In this document: positions 1 to 11,626 of the stretch, in pieces
How the letters are laid out: every line of letters starts with the position of its first letter
How positions within the stretch are numbered: the stretch's first letter is position 1
Source of the DNA: Ascarosepion bandense
Lineage: Eukaryota > Mollusca > Cephalopoda > Sepiida > Sepiidae
Length of the DNA: 64,000 nucleotides
Direction of reading: 5' to 3'
NCBI GenBank assembly: GCA_037127315.1
Contig: JBBBDQ010000309.1
Coordinates: 534,501-598,500, forward strand
The notes under the pieces: generated by a model
Database searches by the model: none
Told to the model about the DNA's origin: nothing
Seen by the model: the letters and a program-made list of their open reading frames with translations, nothing else
Position numbers and translations under genes: made by a program

Positions 1-1
1 C

Positions 2-652
2 ATACTCTGGCCACACCAGGAGGAGGTCCAGACGCTACTCGACCATGTGAACTCAATAAGACCATCCATACAGCTCACTATGGAAAAAGAGTGTGACAAC
101 AAACTGGCATTCCTGGATGTGCCAATAACTCAAACAGAAGTAGAGTTCAAGACATTGGTATACTGCAAGCCAATATTCACCAGACAATACCTCAACTTCA
201 ACTCCCACCACCCATACAATGTAAAGAAAGGGATTGTCCGCTGCCTTCAACAATGAGCAAAAATCATAAGCAGCAATCCAGAGTCATACAAACAGGAAAA
301 AGTCAGTATAAGCAATGCCATACAACAAAATTATCTAGGGTACATGACAACAACTCCAACATACACGGAAAGGAGGGAGCATGAGAATAACAACTCTCAG
401 AAAACAGTTTCGGTGTGTCTACCCTATGTGAAGGGATTATCAGAGAAAATACAGATGATCTGTGGTCTATATAACATCAGAACAATCTTCAGAAGCGGTT
501 CTACACTTCGGAGGTACCTCTACCAAGTAAGACCCCCAACAGAGGTGGACATGACTGAGGACTGTGTTTATGCTATTCCATGTAGTTGTGGAAAGAAATA
601 TAAAGGAGAGACAGGCCGCCCCCTTAAAGTATGGCTACAAGAATACTGCTAG
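2..652 (+). pseudogene. PLE reverse transcriptase C-terminus plus GIY-YIG endonuclease remnant
   Basis: One frame runs from base 2 to about 720 with in-frame stops at 254-256 (TGA) and 650-652 (TAG). The first part reads KLAFLDVPI...YCKPIFTRQYLNFNSHHPY, typical of the PLE RT thumb. The later part contains CVYAIPCSCGKKYKGETGRPL, the cysteine-bearing GIY-YIG core (Y-x10-11-YKGETGR). PLE proteins reverse-transcribe their RNA and nick DNA with the GIY-YIG domain. The TGA could come from CGA by CpG decay. Not functional as written. Confidence 0.72.
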
Positions 653-999
653 GCCATAATGCGAGGGGAGATAGAAAACTCAGGTGTAGTTGACCACATA
701 TGGAGGGAAACTATGTAAATTTAAGGAATCAGCACATATGCTAGGTTTCAAATATCTCCTAAGCCAACCAAGAGATGAACACAATGTGGGAACCGGTAAT
801 ATGGAGTGCCAGAGAAAATCATTGGTGTCAAAAATTGCAATATGAGTTCTGGTAAAGAATACTAGTGAAAACTATTAACATCAAAAATACTAGAGAAAAA
901 CCATTAACATCAAAAATTGCAATATGAACTCTGGTAAAAAAAAGGATTACTGGACATAAATCCCAAAAATTCAGTTGTTCTTGTCCTGGATATAGACGT

Positions 1000-1050
1000 T
1001 GGTTAGTTCCTGACTTGGAGTTGTGAGTTCAATACCAGGCTACAGCAGTG
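1000..1050 (+). repeat. possible tRNA-like B-box fragment (SINE scrap)
   Basis: The stretch contains a GAGTTCAATACC-type B-box within a tRNA-like context. It may be a small SINE remnant. No A-box or 3' end could be placed. Confidence 0.2.
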
Positions 1051-1178
1051 GTGAACAAGTAACTTGCAGGATTAGGGGGAGATAACTTATGATAACTTCC
1101 AATCAAGGCATTACACAAGGAATGCAGTACATATACCCCAGTAACTGTAATAAAGGCTTCAGTTTGAAATTCCTAGTA

Positions 1179-1216
1179 CCTGAAGGCCAAAGTGTACAAG
1201 GGTCGAAACATCGTAC
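1179..1216 (+). ncRNA. hammerhead-like motif in PLE 3' region (candidate)
   Basis: CTGAAGG at 1,180-1,186 is followed by a short stem (GGCC with GGTC) and GAAAC at 1,205-1,209. This is the spacing of the CUGANGA / stem II / GAAAC core of hammerhead ribozymes, which are reported from PLEs. The core is imperfect and stem III with its cleavage site was not recognised, so this is a degenerate candidate. Confidence 0.35.
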
Positions 1217-1340
1217 AAATGGCAACAAAGATGAGGACAATAATCCAAATACTGTAAATACTACCTTATCACAGAAATATAGACAAATACAAAATAAATC
1301 ATTACAAATTAAAGTTTGTTGGCTTACAGTTGAAGGGTGA

Positions 1341-1779
1341 CAACTCAATCACTTTGTGAAGTCAAATAAATATCTTGGCATATGTACCATCCAAATTTTT
1401 TCCGTTGCATAATTATTATTATTTACTTGAAAATTCTTGTAATAATCACTACTTGACTTCTTTTTAAAAAGTCTTTTTTCAAAACCTGAAAATGAAATAT
1501 GATTACTATTTCTTTGGAAATCACCTTATTTAGTTGTCACAACTGTTGTCAGTATGTACTAATAATTGTTCCTTTAGTGTTCCAATATTTTTCTTTATCT
1601 AATTTTATTCTGACTCTTTAAAATTGGTAAATTTCTGGCACCATGAAACCTCTTAATATTCTTTTCCATTCTGTTTTTGTTTTGTTTTTTGCCATTTTGT
1701 CTCTCTCCTTGATTTATGTGAAATCAGGTCATCTGGGTAACAACTTTTTAGGATGTAAAGATAATGTGGTTCTTATTTT
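1341..1779. other. AT-rich spacer, probably decayed Gypsy pol sequence
   Basis: No convincing gene is visible. The minus strand continues the stop-ridden frames of the adjacent integrase remnant, so this may be its eroded downstream part. Confidence 0.3.
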
Positions 1780-2160
1780 CCTTCTCATAATTAATACTGT
1801 GGGGCTGACATCTGTGGCTTGAACTGATGTAATCTGATATGCCACTAATGCCTGAAATGTGGCATTGGATTGATCTTTGCTATTTCAATATATCTTAAGA
1901 AATAATCTATTGCAACAATATTAATGGTGCCCTTAGTAAGTGAAAATAACTGTATCAATTCATTGCCATGGACTTTGAGAAAGTGCTGTTACTTTTAATT
2001 TTTCCTTTTTATTTGTTGGACAAAATACTCCTGCAACTCTTGAGATATTTTAGGCTACCACACCATTTCCTTGATTCTTTTTCAACATTTGTTTAGTCCC
2101 AAATGATCATTATGAAGTGCTCTTAATGCCTCTGCTCTAAGTTTTTTAGGTATAACAACT
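1780..2160 (-). pseudogene. Ty3/Gypsy integrase fragment
   Basis: Minus-strand reading gives KRIKEMVW, a KLKVTALSQSPWQ-like segment, and DTVIFTY-GHH. These match the zinc-binding to catalytic-core transition of K02A2.6-type Gypsy integrases. Several stops interrupt it. Integrase joins retroelement cDNA to host DNA. The copy is dead; the match rests on short blocks. Confidence 0.5.
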
Positions 2161-2700
2161 GTTTAATGAAAAAATTGTAAATTGTCATAGACTGAGTTAT
2201 TACTTCCTTTATTCTTTTTCTTTTAAAAAATTTCTTTTGTGAATACCTGTAACCCATAATTGCCCTGCTTAAGATACTTATGTAACACGTAATTGCTTTG
2301 TTTAAGATTGCCTTGTAATATTGCATGTGAAAAAGGAAAAATGTAACCCTAAGTTTAATATGACAGAGCAAAAGAAATTATTACTAGTGGTATTGTTGAT
2401 TCTGCAGTTTATTGTTAATCGCAATATGAGTCGAGTTAAGTTAAAAAAAAGGATACTTATTACAAACTTGTAAAATCTGAAAAAAAATTTAAAAAAACTA
2501 GCTGGAAATTGAAAAGAATAGAAAGGGAAAATATATTTTTGCATTGTTTATTCAAAAGTTGATCAGAAGCTTTGAGTTTTTTTCGGCCAGTGGAAGTGAA
2601 AAATAGCAGTAATCAAAACAAGACCGTCAAAGATTTTTGATGAGGTTAAAAAGGTTGAATTTTGGTTATGGGAATAAAATGAATTATAAATTTCCAACAT
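2161..2700. other. AT-rich stretch without recognisable gene
   Basis: Short open frames only, with no family motif seen. It may be RNase H-side sequence of the neighbouring Gypsy remnant. Confidence 0.3.
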
Positions 2701-2779
2701 AAAAATTGGATTGTTAACTTAGTCAATTGAATCAGAAAAAGAAAAAGAAAAAGAGAAATTACATCAGAGGAAATATTGT

Positions 2780-3640
2780 TACCTCATTGGTTGAACCAAG
2801 GGAATGATACAACCCCCCCACCTCAAAATGTGGAGGCAGAAGTAATCTCATTGGTCAAAGATTTGATTTGCATAGACACCCCAGGTCCATCCTGCACCTC
2901 CCAAGAGAATTTGGGACAAGCATAAAAATTGAGACCCAGGGAAGCCAAACCAGTAGGAGTTTTTTGTTGCTGAGCAAAAGAAACAAGACAAATTTACTGC
3001 CACTGTCGCCGCTCAGCACCCCACTTTGGCCATTTTCGTAAAGCTTTGGTAAAGAGCTCTGAAAAGACTTTTTAAAAATTTGGAAAATTAAAGCTCTGAT
3101 TATTCTTAGACAAAAACTTTTGCTCTGTTGTGAAGATAGAAATTCAACAACTGTATATTCTGCTTCTGTTGCAAATTACTTTTCTTATATGTATATAGAC
3201 TTTTCTGCAACTTATCCAGGTGTTTACAAAATTATTTGTTTATTTTTTGGTGCTGTATTTTATTTTATCAACACAAGTGTATGCATGTGTCCAGTCTGGT
3301 TTGAAGTGGTAGAGAAATGGCTACCGAGTTTTTAACATGACTTCCTTGAGATCAAAATTCATAGTGTGGACAGGGAAGTTCACCGTTGTAAGAGACGATT
3401 TGAAGACCAGCTACTGTGATGAGACCATCAAGACCAGCAACCTGAGAGCGTCGTCATAACTGCTGCTGTATCGACAGCATCAACCCTGATTCAGTTTCCA
3501 GACCTCATCATAATTGTCTTTTGGACTGGGGTCAGCCAACCAGCCAGCTGGGCGAACGTGTTATAATTGGCTTCGTGACCGGGTTAGACCAGGTGGCTGG
3601 ACAACAGTGTTATAAGTGGTTGCCGTGACCAGGGATACAC
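2780..3640 (+). mobile_element. LTR-type promoter and leader region (candidate)
   Basis: The stretch has a TATA-like element (GCATAAAAATTGAGACCC near 2,920), a transcript-like leader, and a 3' series of related segments: TCATAATTG near 3,510, TTATAATTGGCTTCGTGACC near 3,561, and TTATAAGTGGTTGCCGTGACC near 3,609. This series resembles primer-binding-site sequence following an LTR. It is GC-richer than its flanks. Boundaries are uncertain. Confidence 0.45.
3335..3535 (+). repeat. direct repeat copy A
   Basis: About 200 bases are repeated at 4,047-4,240 with scattered substitutions. Both copies share the run with GACAGGGAAGTTCACC and GACCAGCTACTGTGATGAGAC, and both end near a TCATAATTG motif. 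They are probably leader/LTR duplications of one retroelement. Confidence 0.75.
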
Positions 3641-4046
3641 CTTGTGTTGCTACGAAAAAATGAAGAGCTACTGTGAGAACCTGAAGCAGATTTTGTCGAA
3701 GATCAATCCAGAGCAGGTACCAGGTAAGACACTTTTTTTGGTTTCTCCCTGAAATTATGATGGCTTGCCAATTTTCTGTAGATCAATTTCCTTCTCATTT
3801 CTTATTGATTGCTGGTTGTATTGTTTAAATGTCTGACCACGGGGAGGAACAGAGAATGGCAGGGTCGGAGGTGGACAAGATGAAACAATTATTAGAGGCC
3901 AAGTCAAGTCAAGTCAAAACAGTAAGAGGATTGAGAAGTTTATTGGGGGGGATCAAGGGTGCCGAGCTTTGTGGGGGATGCCAGGGAGTTGAAAAATTGG
4001 TTAGCAGCCATAGACAAAAGTCAGCTGATCTACGAGCTTCCAGGTT

Positions 4047-4240
4047 TTCAACGTGTCTTCCTTGAGATTCACAGCGTAGACAGGGAAGTTCACCATTGTA
4101 AAAGACGACTCAAAGACCAGCTACTGTGATGAGACAATCACGACTAGTGACCCGAGAGCATTGTCATAAATGGTGCCGTATTGACAGCATCCACCCTGAC
4201 TCAGGTCCTGGACCTCATCATAATTGGCTTCTGGATAGGA
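4047..4240 (+). repeat. direct repeat copy B
   Basis: Second copy of the repeat at 3,335-3,535. The Gypsy integrase remnant on the opposite strand begins immediately to the right, so this copy marks the truncated left edge of that element. Confidence 0.75.
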
Positions 4241-4269
4241 ATTAACTGCTCTGTTGTTTTTCTTTTTCT

Positions 4270-5257
4270 TTTAGACCTCCTCTGTTGAGGTTCCACATGG
4301 AGCATTTGCATATCAAATGTATCATAGTTGGTGTCTAATGCCTCTTCCTCCTGAGAAGTGTTGATTCCATCTTCCACTTTTTTATTTGATTTATATGCCG
4401 CTTGTGGGCGAACCTAGGTCTGTCGACCATATAGATCATATTTCCAATCCGTCTTTTGATGACACCTGGTTCCCAGAATGACATGTTATTTCTGTAATTT
4501 TTTAAATAAACTTTATCGTTTTAACTAAAGGTTCGCTTTGGTGTGATGATTGCTGGTACGTGTTCTTTTTGATTTGGAATTAATTTGTTGAACACCAACC
4601 TCACTTTCTGTGCAAACATCAATTTGGTGGGTGACAGTGTCGATGGTGCTGATTTACTTTATTTAATTTCTCGTTGGCGTACCCAACACTTTTTTAGAGC
4701 CCTCTTTAGGGTGTTTACAAAGCGCTCTGCCAGGTCATTCGACCTTGGATGATATTGAGGGGTTTTAATATGTTCAACCTGAAATGTCAGGCAGAATTCT
4801 TTAAATTCTTCCAAAGTGAATTGAATCCCATTGTCACTCACTAGACAATCGACAACGCCAAAACGAGCAAAGAGTTCATGTAAATGATTTATTGTGTTTC
4901 TTGTCATTGGTCTCTTGCATTGAAACACTTCAGGCCACTTCGAATAACTATCCCCAACTAGCAAATAGTATAGTCCATCAATAGGACCAGCGTAGTCAAT
5001 ATGGATCCTTGACCAGGGTCAATCTGTTTTCGGCTAAGTGTTATTGGTGGTGATTTAGCTGCTAGGGCGCAGCCCTTGCATTTATCCACCAGGTTCACAA
5101 TATCTGTGTCCATTTTCAGCCAATAAACGTAACTCCTCATTAAGATCTTCATTTGGTTCCTACCAGGATGTCCTGCATGGAAAGCTTTTAATATCCTTTT
5201 CTGTAAAGTTTTTGACACAACTACCCTATCACTGTACAGTAGTACGTTATCGCACAT
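4270..5257 (-). pseudogene. Gypsy-1 integrase
   Basis: The N-terminal zinc module is at 5,060-5,250 (HAGHPGRNQMK ... CKGCALAAK). The catalytic core at 4,660-4,964 shows D in GDSYSKWPEVF, D in LVSDNGIQFT and E in SNDLAERF, the DDE triad. Further left, 4,390-4,560 reads DKVYLKNYRNN...WEPGVIKRRIGN, a GPY/F-type C-terminal module. The modules are in different frames, so no intact protein is encoded. Homology to Metaviridae integrase is clear. Confidence 0.82.
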
Positions 5258-6880
5258 GGAGAAGCTTTCTGCAATATTTTGGTCTTTTCAGTGATTTTCA
5301 CTTTCATCTCTTTTATGAATTCATCCTTTATAGCTTCATATTTTATTTCTTTTAATGATATGAGCAGCTCCCTAATTGTGTTACACAGTGTATTTTCTAA
5401 TTCTCCTTCAGATCTTAGTGCAGCAATAACGGAGTCTTCAAGCGGTTCTATCTGTTGAGGAATCAGTCTCGATAGACCGTCCACATGCCCAATTTTGCTA
5501 GAAAGTAAATATTGCAACTTAAAATTGTAATTTAATAAAACAGTACCCCACCTCAACAGTCGGTTTGCTGTGTATGTGGGTAGACCTTTTTTTTAACCAA
5601 ATACTGTAAGTAATGATTTGTGGTTTGTCTGAAGGGTGAAGAACCTTCCATGGATATATCTATGGAATTTAGTCACAGCAAATATAATGCCTAAATCCTC
5701 TTTCTTTATCTGAGAGTAGCTTCTCTCAGCTGGAAGCAGTGAACGATCAGCTTTATAGTTCTGTCTTCTATCTTATGTAATATGCACGCTCCAATCCCGT
5801 GCTAACTCACATCGCTGGCTATCAGTATCTCCAATTTTGGATCATAAGGTGTCAGAAATAAATCGGACATCAATGTTTTTTGAATGCTTTCAAATGCCTG
5901 TTGGCATTCGTTTGACCAAACCCAGGCCTTATCCTTTCTTAGTAGTTCATTAAGGGGTGCTCGAAGATTGTGTAAATTTGGTATGAAATCTTGGTAGTAG
6001 ATGACTAGTCCCAGAAAACTCTGTAGCGATGCAATATTATTTGTTGCTGGCATATTTTTTGATCGCCGAAGATCTAGTTGGATCAGGTTTTTTGCTATCT
6101 TTGTTTATTATATGGCCCAAGTATTTAATCTCTTCCAAGAAGAAATTGCACTTTTCCTCTTTGACCATAAATCCATAATTGTGAATTTGTTCAAAAACTT
6201 TTTTTATGTTTAGTATGCTGCTCAATCATTTCACTTTTTATCAGAATGTCGTAAAGATAAGCTATAGCGAAATGGAATTCCACCAACATCGTATCCATGA
6301 CTTGCTGAAAAATAGCAGTGGCTACTTTTACACCAAACACTAATCTTTCATATTTGTTTAGACCTCTATCCGTGTTGATGCATAAGAGCTTTGAGCTTTC
6401 TTCATCTACAAGAATCTGTAGATATGCCTCGCTCAGGTCTATTTTGGAGAAATATCTGCCTCCGTTTAATTTTGTAAATACTTCTTCCAGACTCGGAAGC
6501 GGGTAATGGTAATCCTTTACTGCTTCATTCAAACCTGTTGAGAAATCCATGCATACGCGTATTTCCCCCAGACTTTTTTTTATGTAAACGGCAGTTGCTG
6601 CCCAATGGTTGTATTCCACCTTGGATATAACTCCCGAGCTGGTTTATCTGTCCAGTTTACTGTTTATTTCTTCTGGTGCAGCGAAAGGAACATTTCTTTT
6701 TTTCCTAAATACTGGTAGCGCATTTTCCTTTAACAGTATTTTCACCGACATTTTTTTGCATCTGCCTAACCCGCCTGAGAATACTTCAGGGAAGTTCTTT
6801 TTAGTTCTGACTTTATATTTCCGGTTTCCATAGTCAGGCATTTGATTTTTTTGCAATATGAGCTGATTGGTAAGTCCCAA
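5221..6880 (-). pseudogene. Gypsy-1 reverse transcriptase and RNase H
   Basis: RT motifs read minus-strand: IRVCMDFSTGLNEAVKDYHYPLP, YFSKIDLSEAYLQI and YLYDILIK at the active site, where the usual YxDD has lost its first D. The connection domain follows at 5,802-6,225 (LGLVIYYQDFIPN, PYDPKLEILIASDVS = RNase H start), then 5,221-5,556. Frames change several times, so the polyprotein is broken. Confidence 0.83.
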
Positions 6881-7059
6881 AGATTAATTCTTTGCATCCA
6901 GTCAGTCCCAAACAAGTTGTTGGTATTTTTTAATACGTACATTTTTCATTTTTTGTAACTCCATTGAATGTCAAAATTACTTCTCCTTCAAAATTAATTT
7001 TCTTTCCCGTGACTGATCTCACCATTTTTTTGTTTTTAATAGAGTAGGTTTATTCAGAC

Positions 7060-7130
7060 ATCTCCATGTTTAGAAGCTAATTATTGAAACGTCAGATCCG
7101 GAGTCCAACTGCATGTTTACAGTTTTGTTT
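7060..7130 (-). pseudogene. Gypsy-1 aspartic protease active site remnant
   Basis: Minus-strand reading gives MQLDSGSDVSII, the D-S/T-G catalytic motif of retroviral-type aspartic proteases, between the gag knuckle and RT. A stop follows within a few residues. Confidence 0.65.
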
Positions 7131-7194
7131 AACATTTTGACTTGTAAGTACTTTCGAATATTAGTACCTTCGTCTTCTTCAGTCCTTGTTACTT

Positions 7195-8410
7195 TCACTC
7201 TACTGCTTCTGCTTTATGTCCTTTTTTGTGACAGTTTTGACATGTTTTAAATTTAAAAGGGCAATCCTCATACCAATGGTATTCACCACATCTATAACAA
7301 GGGCTTGGAGGTGGTTTCTTCTCTGATCTTCCAAACAACCTAGTAGACGAATGCCAGTTTTTCCTTGATTTTGTCATTTGAGGAGGGGAGGAAAAACATG
7401 TTTTCCTCTGTATTTTTTTTTTATGTTAGCTACTCCAGCTTCTTCAATGTTCCTCAAATCATTTTTTATACTTATGCACTGCTGGCAATATTCAGCTAAT
7501 TTTTGTAGAGTTAGATTTTGCTCATTTTCTAATTTTGTTAAAATTCTTCTTCTCATTTCCGCATCTTTATTTGCAATCAAACCTTGTAGAAAGACTAAGC
7601 ATTTAAAATTATCCGCCATAAGTTCTGCTAGTCTAAATTCATCGCATAGTTTATTCACCACTGATGCGAAAGTAGTGTAGTCTATGTCATTATTTTTTTC
7701 GTAAATTTAAACATTTCCATCTCTTATGGAATAGAGATATCTTCGGGCTAAACAATTCTGTTAATAGTTCATGACTTCAGCAAATTTTAACTCACGTGTT
7801 TTCTTTAGCAGTATGTAATCCACAAATTTGTCGTGTTCGTGTGTTCCCAATTTGCGAAAGAATAAACATACTTTCTTCTCCTCCAACCAGCTGCTATAAT
7901 CAACTTCATAAAAGTCCTGGTATGATCTATAATATAGAGCAAAGGTTTTTTCCTCAACCGGGTCATAATTAAAGTTTTCAATTGAGTTCTAAATTGTATT
8001 TTGTGTGAATGTTTTTGTTTTCTTCATTCTGACCCTTTGCTTGTCGGATTAATTTTTGTGTCTTTTGATGTTTCTCTTGTCAACTTTCTGTTGTAATTCC
8101 AGCTATTTATGTAAAAATTCAAACTGCATTTTTTGCTGTTGCTCTTGTATTTGTAGTTGTTTCTTCTCTTTAAGTTGTTGTTGTTCCATTAAGGTTTTTT
8201 GGATTCGAGCTGTAATTTCTCATTTCGTTCTTGTTGGCTCATCTAGTTTCACCAGTTCTACTATCGTTGCTTTGAAATCTTCCACTTTACCGGAGGGGGA
8301 AAAAATTTTTACTGTCTTTCCTCTGGTATTGATTTTGTTTATTGTATTTTTCCTCCGTGTAAGACTCGTTACAGTCATAGTAGGATTCTTTTTTCCGCCA
8401 CTTCAGTGAT
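7195..8410 (-). pseudogene. Gypsy-1 gag with zinc knuckles
   Basis: At 7,195-7,377 the minus strand encodes CYRCGEYHWYEDCP and CQNCHKKGH, a CCHC knuckle and a second that lacks its last cysteine. At 7,374-7,661 it encodes a helical capsid-like segment (RLAELMADNFKCLVFLQGL). The more distant part to about 8,410 is Gln/Lys-rich on the minus strand. Gag would package element RNA. The frame is interrupted. Confidence 0.7.
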
Positions 8411-8524
8411 TGATAATTTCTCGTCACTGTTTGTGGGGTCGACCATAATGTATAGTTCTATTTGAATTCTTACTCATGACTGCTGTTTTTCCCATAATTT
8501 CTTTTTTTTCCCTGTATGGAACCT

Positions 8525-8690
8525 CATTGCCACTGTTGTAGTGGTGACTGACTTGAGAACGTATTTTTTCCTCCAAGTGAACTGTTTGAATCTTCGTCAC
8601 CACTGTTGTGGTGGCAACTGACTTAAGAACGTATTTTTTCCTCCATGTGACTGTTTGCAATCTTCGTCGCCATTGTTGTGGATCTGGGGT
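8525..8690 (-). repeat. tandem leader repeat containing PBS-like sequence
   Basis: Directly behind the LTR, a ~70 bp unit is present twice plus the start of a third. On the minus strand each unit begins CCACNACAAYNGTGGYGAYGA, resembling the primer-binding site TGGCGACGA, and continues to GGAGGAAAAAATACGTTCT. Thus three PBS-like sequences stand in a row. Confidence 0.75.
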
Positions 8691-8971
8691 TAAATCCAAT
8701 AAATACACAATGCAGAGTAATATGGTAGAAAACACAATATATTGAAGAGGAATATATACAGAGAGGGTTAGAAGAACATCGTACAATACGGTTAGTCGAA
8801 TACGAGAGAATACTAAATAATACAAGACATGAGACTTGGCAATCTTACCCTCAGGACTAGATCGCTGGGATACACTAACACTGTTAATGCTCTGTAGTCC
8901 ACTAATGACTACTACTATATAGTCTTAGGAAGAGTCCACGTTAGTGTAAACAGGGAAGGTGCCCCAACAAT
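8691..8971 (-). repeat. Gypsy-1 5' LTR
   Basis: On the minus strand it starts TGTTGGGGCACC at 8,971, contains TATATA-type promoter sequence and ends just before CAACAATGGCGACGAAG, a plausible primer-binding site. Length is about 280 bases. The matching 3' LTR is not seen in the window. Confidence 0.65.
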
Positions 8972-10650
8972 AATGTTCTCTTTACACTGCTAGATTTAGC
9001 TTCTTCAGATCTGTACATATTCAAACTTTCTCTTTCTTTTTATTACAAGTACTATAGACACACACCAATCAGTTGGTTCTGTAAACTATTCAATAATTCC
9101 CCCATTTTCTAGTCTATTTAATTCTCCCTTCATCTTTGGTAAAATAAGAAATGAGACACTGTGAGCTGTTGTTACTCAACAGATCAATGTGTCCTCTTTT
9201 AGAACTATTGTAACCGAATTTCCATTCATACAACCACTGGCATCAAATAAATCTCATGTTGTATTTTGTCTAAGCATTTCACTAAATTCATTTTTACAGC
9301 AGTTTACCTAGACAATAAGTTCACCCCTTTTATAAATTTAATGACATATATTTTCAAATTATGTTTGTCCTTACCTTTTTCTGTAGCAGCAATGCATTTA
9401 CCAATGCACTGGACTATTCCTCCAGGACTTGTGAAGGTGCCATTTACTGATTTAAAAAAGTTTTTCCCTCATATTTTGTATATTTCAGTTAAGATAATGT
9501 TGATGTCAGTGCCCTTGTCAATTTTAAATATCACTGTTGCATTGTTTGGCTTGGAACAAGAAAGTAGAGAGCTAAGTTTGAATTCCAGTTGAATTCATTG
9601 CATTTATTTACGCACAAATACCCTTGGGGATAGTATGAATTCATCTCTTCTCATTCCAGCTAGGACAGAGAGCTTTGGTTGGCAACCAGTCTACTACAGA
9701 AAGTAATTGCAACTCACTGCAGGGAAAACTTCTGCTCAGTCACTATCTTTTGAGTCATAATTGCCCAAGCATATATTACGTATGGCATCTGACTGATTCA
9801 TTCACTGATTGTTGTTTTAGAAATTTTTAAATTTTTGTACCACAGATTATTTAAATCTGTTTCAACTGCAATTACTAGAAAATATTATTTTTCTTCTTCA
9901 TTTACTGTTTCATATTAGTTTTGGTTCTGCAAAGTGATTCATTTTCCTACATTTTTTGCAGTTTCTCTTTTACTTGACAGTTTTTAAAATCATATTTTTT
10001 CAACTGTAGTTGTTGCATTTTTTCTGCTTTTTCTTATTACATCTCAATTCTCTTGCTCTTTAGTTCATCTACATTTTTTTTTGTGTATTTCTTCCATTTG
10101 AAATTTTACTCACCCACTACTCTAGAAAATCTCTGTAGCTTTCTCAAGTTTCAGATCAGTAATTAACTGCAATCTTTCAGATAGGTTTTTATTCTGTATT
10201 CCTATCATGAAACAGTCACTGATTTGGTAATTTTTCTCTGGGAGCTCACCTGCTTCTGCTAATTTGTGCAATGTGCAAATAAAGGCTTTTACTAGTTACA
10301 CCTGGTAATTGAACTGTAAGATAAAATTTTGCCCTTTCATGTATTATCTTTCTTTTAGGCATTAAATAAGCATTGAATTTTTCTAAAACAGAGTCATACA
10401 CATCTGTTTTCTCATTATGAGAAAAAAAATGTCTGGAATATATTTTCAGCTTTGCTTCTCATGAAAATGTATTAACTTAAGTCTTCTTCTCTTCCTTCCA
10501 TAGTTTCCATGCTTTACAAAAGTACACTCCAACTATTTCTTCCAGTTTCCTGGATTTGTAAATTTGTAACAGCTTTAGTTAATTTGAAAATTTTTTAAGA
10601 ATTTTTTTTTTCTGAATTGGTTCCTGTTCTTTTATTATAGGCTTAGGGTA
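8972..10650 (-). mobile_element. older Ty3/Gypsy element (Gypsy-2), interrupted
   Basis: Minus-strand gag sequence (LVKAFICTLHKLAEAGELPEKNYQISDCFMIGIQNKNLSERLQ, given here in part as HKLAEAGELPEKN) lies at 9,960-10,420. Protease/RT-start sequence (TSPGGIVQCIGK, LNSLQNQLIGV, ESLNMYRSEEAKSSSVK) lies at 8,972-9,550. A SINE separates the two and Gypsy-1 cuts the RT at 8,972. Many stops are present. Confidence 0.68.
9540..9795 (+). repeat. tRNA-derived SINE inside Gypsy-2
   Basis: The B-box-like GTTTGAATTCCAG at about 9,578 is followed by a body shared with 14,325-14,655, including GGCAACCAGTCTACT and CAGAAAG. Two other copies occur in the window (14.3 kb plus, 48.9 kb minus). It is inserted between the gag and RT parts of Gypsy-2. 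Confidence 0.8.
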
Positions 10651-11626
10651 GAAGGATAAATTATACGAGACTGGCCACTGAAAAATTGGCCACTGAAAAA
10701 CTGAAGCAACACAAAGATGATATGAATAGTGAAAGGACTCCTATTTATTTTTATGAATCAGTATTCCTCATATACTTCAGGAGTTTTTAACAGTGTTTTA
10801 AATTAATCTGTACCACAAAAAAAAACTATACTATCTTTAATTATATGTTGCAAGCAATTCAAACAAGTTCTTGTTCAAAAACTGAGCAAATAATGATAGA
10901 TCTGAGATAACAGCATGTGAAAAATGACTTTATGTCCATCATCTAAATTGCTTATTACTTTTTTTGCCTGATTTTAAAAATGGTTTTCTTCTAGGTGTTA
11001 CTCTATAATAATACATGATGAAAATACATTTATTATTGGGTTGATTTGCGCATAATACTAAAAGGTTTTTAAAATTTCACCCCTGAATATGTAATTCTGA
11101 ATTTCCAAGTTACTTGATGCTAGCTCATTGTACTTTCAGACTGACCAATAATAACTCTTTTAAAAACGAGAATTCTTATGATTTTTGAAATACAAGACAT
11201 TGATCATACAATTATTGCTTCCTACCAGCTTCTATAACACCTTCAAGATGGTATAAGATTTACTCATCAACAACTATAACAGTGTAATTAAATCAGTGTC
11301 ATGAATCACTAACAAACTCAACAATTAAGATAACGGTCTTAGTAACCAACAAGTACATAATAGTCAGAAAGTATATCTGAAAATGCAAATAGAATTTGGC
11401 TACAAGAAATTAACTTGTACCACCCTTGATCTTGTTATAAAGAATACTGGAAGCCTGAAGCTGATGATATAACATCCAGCTACATGTTTATAATAATTTG
11501 GCATGTAACTATTGTTTGAAAAATACATGCAAATCTTACTAACTCTACTACAGATAAACAGAATTCTTCAAATAATGATTTAGTGATAAGAAAAAGGTAT
11601 ATAAAATAATATGTGATAATATTGAC
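10651..11626. other. intron sequence of the CCHCR1-like gene, or 3' flank
   Basis: AT-rich DNA with a short tandem (GGCCACTGAAAAA twice near 10,673). No coding motif, RNA gene or further host exon was recognised here. Confidence 0.4.

Larger units (their letters stand above)
1..1340 (+). mobile_element. Penelope-like element (PLE), 3' portion
   Basis: The window opens inside a Penelope-like retroelement. Its coding frame gives the end of the reverse transcriptase followed by a GIY-YIG-type endonuclease, the domain order typical of PLEs. After the coding part comes non-coding 3' sequence with a hammerhead-like motif at about 1,179-1,216. The 5' part lies left of base 1. The right boundary near 1,340 is approximate. 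The copy is decayed. Confidence 0.75.
4250..8971 (-). mobile_element. Ty3/Gypsy retrotransposon (Gypsy-1), left end truncated
   Basis: Reading leftwards from 8,971: LTR, primer-binding site with tandem leader, gag with zinc knuckle, protease, RT, RNase H, and integrase with a GPY/F-like tail. This is the Ty3/Gypsy order. Many frameshifts and stops are present. No second LTR appears near 4,250, so the 3' end is lost. The insertion splits an older Gypsy RT at 8,971/8,972. Confidence 0.85.

Noticed and set aside
3829..4065. 78-codon plus-strand ORF, hydrophilic
   Set aside because: It ends inside a direct repeat of an LTR-type leader and might be a gag start, but I could not match it to any family.
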